64,000 nt of DNA from Lingula anatina (lineage: Eukaryota; Brachiopoda; Lingulata; Lingulida; Lingulidae), in contig NW_019775502.1 in assembly GCF_001039355.2 (NCBI RefSeq), positions 503,029 through 567,028 of the forward strand, written 5' to 3'. The translations under genes were made by a program, and so were the position numbers. This document shows, piece after piece, positions 34,096 to 64,000 of this stretch. How positions within the stretch are numbered: the first letter of the stretch is position 1; each line of letters begins with the position of its first letter. The notes beneath the pieces were generated by a model. It had not been told where the DNA came from. It did no database searches and saw only the letters and a program-made list of their open reading frames with translations.

Positions 34096-34198
34096 TTGGA
34101 GTTGCACTTTTTTATATATGTGTATTTGAAATATTTTAATTTCAAGACAAAGAGTAGGCTACAGGTAAATACACCAGGTAAATACATTGATCAGTGTG

Positions 34199-34265
34199 TC
34201 GTCGTCGGTAGCGCAATTGGTATCGCACGTGGTTCTGAAGCATTCTTCGATACCGACGGAGACAC
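34199..34265 (+). repeat. tRNA-like module, type 2 (four copies in the duplication)
   Basis: GTCGTCGGTAGCGCAATTGG with a D-arm-like GCGCAATTGGTAGCGC in its sister at 36775-36845, followed by TTCTTCGATACCGACGG, a possible B-box. Shortened relatives are at 35170-35215 and 37742-37790. The anticodon arm does not pair, so this is a decayed tRNA-like sequence. Confidence 0.5.
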
Positions 34266-36174
34266 GAAGGCGCCTGGAGTAGGCTAGGTGTAGGCCAGGC
34301 TAGGTGTAAGTTAGGCCAGGCAAAAGTGTAGGTTTGTCTAGGAGTAGCCTAGAAGTGATTATGAGCTAGCACTAGGAATAAAGTTAAAATTTCAAATAGG
34401 CATTGAAAAGTAAGTTAGAAAAACCCATAGGTATTTAAGGAATAAATAAATAAATAAGGTACTGTTGTGTAAAGAAGTGATTTTTAATGTTTTCCTGACA
34501 TTTCCTAGCTATGTTGTGCTTGGATTAATTTTAGTGTCAGCTAGCAGGATAGAGTGCATGTATATTGCAGCCTTTTTTTTACCAAGGCCAGTAGTTTGAA
34601 AGAAGAAAAGTGTGACAACATTTAATTATGGGTCATGATAATTTTTTACACCTGCAGTTACTGACCTTGAATGGTTTGTCTCTAACAAAGCGCATTTTTA
34701 TTTTTTAAAAAGAATTTTCATCAAAGCAAATTTTGATAATAAAAGAGACACAGTATATAAAATATGAACATGTGAAGTCATCTAGAAGGCATTTGATATA
34801 CATTAAGAAGGCATTGATCGATCGTCAAAAAACATCTAAGTAAATAATGTTTTAAGAAGTCACTCAGGTAGTTGGCGTTGCAGTTCCACATAGTGTTGAT
34901 TTTACTTAAGAGAGGATAGTGAGTTCATAACAGGAAAGGCTTTTATTCCACGTCTTTATCTTAGTAACATCGTCGATGGCACAGTGGGTAAAGGCGTCGT
35001 TGGGATTCAGGGTAACGGGTTCGTTACCAAGGTAACAATATAAGTTAAAATTTCAAATAGGCCTTAAAAAATTAGTTCCTCTTTTTCTTTTTAACTTGTA
35101 TTTGAAATATTTTAATTTCATGACAAAGAGTACATGTAAAATATAACCAGGCAATGCAGACAAAAATGTGTCGTCGTCGGTGGCGCAATTGATATCGATA
35201 GTTCCGACTTCCGAAGCAATCTTTATGTTGACTGAAAGTGTGACAACATTAAATTCAAAATTGAAAAGAAAAATTGTCGATAGCTATGAAAATGCAGGAG
35301 CATACCGAGAGGCAAAGTAAATCGCGATATCTTAAGGTGTTTAACATCGCCGAGAATGAAAATTTAAGACCAACTACAACGGATATCGAAGTTATTAACA
35401 ACTTTAATGAGCTAAACGACGCCGACTTATCGTTTGAATGTTCATACAGCCTCTTAAATAAAAACAAAGCTGGGATCAATTAACATACAGCTGTAGCTTT
35501 AAAATTAAAGATCACATTCTTTCGCCTTTCCGATCGAAACGGAAGAATTATCAAGATTTTTCTTTTCGTATGATCAGCCAAGATCTACCCGAAAGGGTTT
35601 CAAGAGCACGAATTAATTTGTACTTGTTCTCCAATGAGTGTTTAGAAAATTGAAAGAAGCCTTACTTCAGGTATGATGTACTTGCGGTTGACGACCAAAA
35701 AGATACGTTTGACAAAGAGAAAAGCCCCCAGTGTTAACTGGTAAATAGGAGCTAGTCCAAAACCCGAAATACAACGTATCGTTGAATATTATGCTGTGTA
35801 AATATTAGGGGATCACGAAAATATAGAAAACATGTGGAATTTACTTATTTCTGTCAGAAGTTGGATTACAGGTATAGTTCTGGGCTTTACAAACCTTGAC
35901 AGTCCAACAAAATTAGTGGCGGATTTAGAGGGGNGCATATATGCTGAAAAAAGTGAAAAAACAGCATAACTTCCATACAGATGGCCATATCATGCTGATT
36001 TTCAAACTTGACCTGCATATTATGAAAGCTCATCAGTTCTGTAGGTTTCAAGCCAAAAGGTAAAACGGTTTTTCACTTATCATGTTATCGGTGGTCAAAG
36101 TGCACGGCGACTACGACAGACGCAGGTGATGGCTATATGTACAGACACATCTGTGTCTGTACATAAAAATAAAT

Positions 36175-38502
36175 AAGTGAAAGAAATTAATTTTTAATTT
36201 TTTTCTGACATTTTCCTATGCAGCCATTTTTTTTTACCAACACCGGGAAAGAAAACATGTACATAGACTGAAAGTGTGACAACATGAAATTATGGGCCAT
36301 GTTTATTTTTTACACACCTGCAGTTACTGACCTTTAATGGTTTGTCTCTTACATATCCTTTGTTTATTTTTTAAAAAAGTGTTTTCATAAAAGCAGGTAT
36401 TAATAATAAAAAAAAAAAACAGACACAGTCAATCAAATATTAGGCCTAATAATGAAAAACAGACACAGTCAATCAAATATTAACATGTGAAGTCATATAC
36501 AAGGCATTTGATTGTTTAGAAGGCACTGATCGATCGTCAAAAACATGAGAGGCTAAGCTAGTGAGTACAGGTAAAGGTACTATTCTACACCTGAGCTGTT
36601 GTAACAGCGTCGATGGTACAGTGGGTAAAGGCGTCGTCGGAATACTATCCTCCAGGTATCGGATTCGTTATCTTCGTTGGAGTTGCACTTTTTTATATAT
36701 ATGTGTATTTGAAATATTTTAATTTCAAGACAAAGAGTACAGGTAAATACACCAGGTAATACATTGATCAGTGTGTCGTCGTCGGTGGCGCAATTGGTAG
36801 CGCACGTGGTTCTGAAGCATTCTTCGATACCGACGGAGACACGAAGGCGCCTGGAGTAGGCTAGGTGTAGGCCAGGCTAGGTGTAAGTTAGGCCAGGCAA
36901 AAGTGTAGGTTTGTCTAGGAGTAGCCTAGAAGTGATTATGAGCTAACACTAGGAATAAAGTTAAAATTTCAAATAGGCATTGAAAAGTAAGTTAGAAAAA
37001 CCCATAGGTATTTGAAGAATAAATAAATAAGGCACTGGTGTGTAAAGAAGTGATTTTTAATGTTTTCCTGACATTTCCTAGCTATGTTGTGCTTGGATTA
37101 ATTTTAGTGTCAGCTAGCAGGATAGAGTGCATGTATATTACAGCCTTTTTTTTTTACCAAGGCCAGGTAGTTTGAAAGAAGAAAAGTGTGACAACATTTA
37201 ATTATGGGTCATGATAATTTTTTACACCTGCAGTTACTGACCTTGAATGGTTTGTCTCTAACAAAGCGCATTTTTATTTTTTAAAAAGAATTTTCATAAA
37301 AGCAAATTTTGATAATAAAAGAGACACAGTATATAAAATATGAACATGTGAAGTCATCTAGAAGGCATTTGATATACATTAAGAAGGCATTGATCGATCG
37401 TCAAAAAACATCTAAGTAAATAATGTTTTAAGAAGTCACTCAGGTAGTTGACGTTGCAGTTCCACATAGTGTTGATTTTACTTAAGAGAGGATAGTGAGT
37501 ACATAACAGGAAAGGCTTTTATTCTACGTCTTTATCTTAGTAACATCGTCGATGGCACAGTGGGTAAAGGCGTCGTTGGGATACAGGGTAACGGGTTCGT
37601 TAAGGTAACAATATAAGTTAAAATTTCAAATAGGCCTTAAAAAAATTAGTTCCTCTTTTTCTTTTATTAACTTGTATTTGAAATATTTTAATTTCATGAC
37701 AAAGAGTACATGTAAATAACCAGACAATGCAGACAAAAATGTGTCGTCGTCGGTGGCGCAATTGATATCGATAGTTCCGACTTCCGAAGCAATCTATATG
37801 TTGACTGAAAGTGTGACAACATTAAATTCAAAATTGAAAAGAAAAATTGTCGATAGCTATGAAAATGCAGGAGCATACCGAGAGGCAAAGTAAATCGCGA
37901 TATCTTAAGGTGTTTAACATCGCCGAGAATGAAAATTTAAGACCAACTACAACGGATATCGAAGTTATTAACAACTTTAATGAGCTAAACGACGCCGACT
38001 TATCGTTTGAATGTTCATACAGGCTCTTAAATAAAAACAAAGCCGGGATCAATTAACATACAGCTGTAGCTTTAAAATTAAAGATCACATTCTTTCGCCT
38101 TTCCGATCGAAACGGAAGAATTATCAAAATTTTTCTTTTCGTATGATCAGCCAAGATCTACCCGAAAGGGTTTCAAGAGCACGAATTAATTTGTACTCGT
38201 TCTCCAATGATTGTTTAGAAAATTGAAAGAAGCCTTACTTCAGGTATGATGTACTTGCGGTTGACGACCAAAAAGATACGTTTGACAAAGAGAAAAGCCC
38301 CCAGTGTTAACTGGTAAATAGGAGCTAGTCCAAAACCCGAAATACAACGTATCGTTGAATGTATGCTGTGTAAATATTAGGGGATCACGAAAATATAGAA
38401 AACATGTTGAATTTACTTATTTCTGTCAGAAGTTGGATTACAGGTATAGTTCTGGGCTTTACAAACCTTGACAGTCCAACAAAATCAGTGGCGGATTTAG
38501 AG
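36175..38502. repeat. Large direct duplication, second copy
   Basis: Second near-identical copy of 33600-35932. About 240 bp of unrelated repeat separates the copies (35935-36174), and this separator begins directly at the N at 35934. The right end of this copy runs on into GGGGTGGGGTGGGG and the 38.5-kb repeat, whereas the first copy is cut by the N at the same point. Confidence 0.92.
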
Positions 38503-38511
38503 GGGTGGGGT

Positions 38512-38850
38512 GGGGGGGGGTGTCAGGGTTTCTGGAAAAATCACATCAATATCCCCTTCTTGATATTAGAATTTTGAAGACCTGAATCATAGTTCTAAAC
38601 TGCACTAAATGGCACGTTTGCCTTCCAAAACACCGAAACCCACACCAAGGGGGCAAGTGTCGGCTTCGCATCCGAGACNTGGGGGGGGGTGTCAGGGTTT
38701 CTGGAAAAAATCACATCAATATCCCCTTCTTGATATTAGAATTTTGAAGACCTGAATCATAGTTCTAAACTGCACTAAATGGCACGTTTGCCTTCCAAAA
38801 CACCGAAACCCACACCAAGGGGGCAAGTGTCGGCTTCGCATCCGAGACCT
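38512..38850. repeat. Direct duplication of about 167 bp either side of an N
   Basis: GTCAGGGTTTCTGGAAAAA...TCACATCAATATCCCC through GGCTTCGCATCCGAGAC occurs at about 38521-38678 and again at about 38691-38848. The copies are essentially identical and meet at N 38679 and a poly-G run. This looks like an unresolved contig overlap. Confidence 0.9.
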
Positions 38851-39099
38851 GTCATTCTTTAAAAAAAAACTTGCCCCCCCCCCTTCAAGTATTCTTGGAT
38901 CCGTTCCTGATTTGATTCCATAACACATTCTTCTATAAACTAAAAATGAAGAAAATTGACTTCATTTGATGCCACATACAGGTTGTTGCAGATAGGTATT
39001 AGTGTTATTTTAAACCTTCACTATAGTTTTCCCTACACTGTCAAATTTTATCACACATTTAAATAATATAATATAAAAGCTACTGGTTTCAGTGATTTG

Positions 39100-39350
39100 T
39101 GTGCAGATCTGCACTGGTAGGAATATTAAACAAAAGACAATAGTATACTCCGTGGCCTTCTATGACATTTTGCTGTAAGCCTTATATGACGTATTCCGCC
39201 ATCTTTTGGCCTGACATAATACGCGCCCAAGCTTCAGTTAGCATTATGTGGCGCCATCTAGCAGTAAACAATGAAATAATTCAAAGTATGGCGGTGACAG
39301 GAAACTGAAAACAATTCAATTGTGTTCAACATTTATAGTCCGTCCAGTAG
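39100..39350 (+). promoter_or_regulatory. Probable NEK1 promoter and 5' UTR exon
   Basis: A donor-like CCAGTAG|GTAAGG at 39350/39351 could end a non-coding first exon. The matching acceptor TTACTTACAG opens at 40185, 25 bp before the NEK1 ATG. Upstream are GCCATCTTTTGG, a YY1-like word, and TATGTGGCGCCATCTAGCAG at about 39246-39264, which on the minus strand reads CTGCTAGATGGCGCC, close to a CTCF core. Functional roles are inferred. Confidence 0.4.
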
Positions 39351-40209
39351 GTAAGGTCAAATTCTGAGAGTATGCTTGCTGTTGTTTTGTTTCCAAGTAA
39401 ATGCTTTATATATCTGATGAATTACATATGACATAGATGATCAATTTAATTTACATTGACTTAAGCTGCACTGTTATTTCGAGTTTTCTCTTCAAGTTCA
39501 AAGCTGATCGGTCGATGAATCTATAGATATTGAACTACATAAATCGACTCTCTTTGCACTACACTAGTCCACCTTTTTGGAGTAAAAAAACGCCATGCAG
39601 TATGTGTTTTCGAAAATATAAGAAACGGTATCGGGTAAACCTGGATTTTGAGCAGGCTGCAGCGGTCTGCTCTTAAATTTAAATATTACCCCTGTACCAA
39701 GAACCCCATGAAAATGCCGCTCAAATATAAGACTGGTCTGAAAGCGTGGGGTTTTCTTTAAAATTTTGAAATTTTAAACTATTAAGCATGGGTTCGCTTG
39801 TGAATGAAAAGTACTTGGCAAACTTAGCAGCTTTAGACAAGATAATATATTAACTTAATGGTAAAGATGAACTTTAAAACCATTAATTAATTTATCTAGT
39901 GATTTTCTACATTATAGCATCATTCATTTTATTGAATAGCAAAATTGTAGGGGTTTCCAATATGTGTACTGCACAAGAAGCATCAAGTTGTGGAATGTTG
40001 GTGATATGTTTGAACAGAAATTGATGTTAACAAATATCACTTAGCACTTCCTTCTTTTGTGTTACTTTTTATTTTAGTTTAGCACTGGGTGTAAATTAAA
40101 GAGTAATTTTAAAAAAGTTTTTAAATTTTATATGCAACATGTGCCATATGGAACTAATTTATTTTTAATCATATTTACTTACAGCTGTAAGTTTTTCCAA
40201 GAGTTCATA

Positions 40210-63657
<23,448 letters not shown>

Positions 63658-63711
<54 letters not shown>
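63658..63711. repeat. ATT microsatellite at the exon 40 donor of NEK1
   Basis: About 17 ATT units begin two bases into the intron (donor GTATTATT). Without splicing, the frame would continue as poly-isoleucine to a TAA at about 63727. Confidence 0.92.
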
Positions 63712-64000
63712 GTTGCATATTTGGTAACACATTTTCTGCTATGGACGAAAAAAACTTTTGTCTCAGTGGAATAAATCATCACAATTTCAAAATGGTGTTA
63801 AAGTTACAAATAAGGTTTTGTAAATTAGCTGTAATACTAGCAGCTGTGAGGTGGGTTACTTTTCATTTCCATATTAAAATGATAATTTTTTTTATTTTAA
63901 AGGGATAATAACTCTTTGTATGAGATCTATATTTCACAATAAAAACATTGTGAATAACTCATAGAAATATAATATATTTTGTTTTACCACAAAAACGGCA

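Larger units (their letters stand above)
33600..35932. repeat. Large direct duplication, first copy (about 2.3 kb)
   Basis: From AAGTGAAAGAAATTAATTTT to GTGGCGGATTTAGAGGGG the sequence matches 36175-38502 with only scattered substitutions and small indels. Examples: GAGGCTAGTGAG here against GAGGCTAAGCTAGTGAG there, and GGTAGCGCAATTGGTATCGC against GGTGGCGCAATTGGTAGCGC. Each copy is itself made of two diverged halves of about 900 bp that share ACACCTGCAGTTACTGACCT, TGATCGATCGTCAAAAA and the Pol III-like modules. A 69-codon open frame (35274-35483 and 37847-38056) is present in both, but only because the copies are near identical. Confidence 0.92.
31921..40184. other. Gene-free interval between sulfiredoxin and NEK1
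   Basis: No supported protein-coding gene. It contains the SRXN1 3' UTR (to about 32100), a small transposon (32617-32782), a retroelement tail (33325-33518), the large direct duplication (33600-38502), and the 38.5-38.85 kb duplication. The NEK1 upstream region lies at 38.9-40.18 kb. Single N characters stand at 33518, 35934 and 38679. Confidence 0.7.

Noticed and set aside
34199-34265. Functional tRNA gene
   Set aside because: A D-arm-like segment exists but no paired anticodon or acceptor stem can be drawn.
33600-38502. The large duplication read as paired LTRs of a retrotransposon
   Set aside because: No TG...CA ends, primer-binding site, or gag/pol between the copies; the separator is only about 240 bp.
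63900-63960. Terminal NEK1 exon at the TTTTAAAG acceptor
   Set aside because: Gives a tail unlike the conserved NEK1 end, and the acceptor lacks a good pyrimidine tract.

Overview
The window is nuclear DNA of an animal. Its genes are split into many short exons with GT/AG introns, it is AT-rich with many microsatellites, and it carries mariner, LINE-derived and MITE-like repeats. The gene set (MGAT4-type glycosyltransferases, a BTBD8-like double-BTB protein, sulfiredoxin, NEK1) is general metazoan. The AT-richness, dense foldback elements and lineage-specific glycosyltransferase duplicates suggest a marine invertebrate, perhaps a mollusc or other lophotrochozoan. The phylum cannot be fixed from the sequence alone. 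Exon models below were built by hand from reading frame, splice-site and phase agreement; every listed junction keeps frame.

Layout. 1-7.6 kb is mostly diverged repeats, plus one orphan signal-anchor first exon on the minus strand (3699-3579). 7.6-15.8 kb holds two tandem minus-strand MGAT4-like genes (GT54 family), each with four exons and identical phases; a mariner remnant lies between them, and a LINE fragment and a MITE lie in an intron. 15.8-19.0 kb is intergenic with one foldback element. 19.0-30.3 kb is a 13-exon minus-strand BTBD8-like gene encoding about 827 aa. Head to head with it, across roughly 0.8 kb of shared upstream sequence, is a two-exon plus-strand sulfiredoxin gene (31.07-31.92 kb). 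32-39 kb has no gene. It is dominated by a 2.3-kb near-identical direct duplication (about 33.60-35.93 and 36.17-38.50 kb) associated with single-N assembly marks, and each copy carries tRNA-like Pol III promoter modules. 40.2 kb to the right edge is NEK1 on the plus strand: 40 coding exons, at least 1430 aa, with only the last few codons unassigned.

The genes do not form a single pathway. The MGAT4-like pair would act in the Golgi on N-glycan branching; sulfiredoxin repairs over-oxidised peroxiredoxin; NEK1 is a cilium and DNA-damage kinase; BTBD8 in vertebrates is linked to clathrin/AP-2 traffic. The most useful leads are the MGAT4-like array with its missing C-terminal module and a possible third member, the targeting-like N-terminal extension of sulfiredoxin, a three-fold repeat exon in NEK1, a hairpin 12 nt downstream of a BTBD8 5' splice site, and the probable assembly duplications around the N characters. 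I did not find a clearly new multi-gene system.
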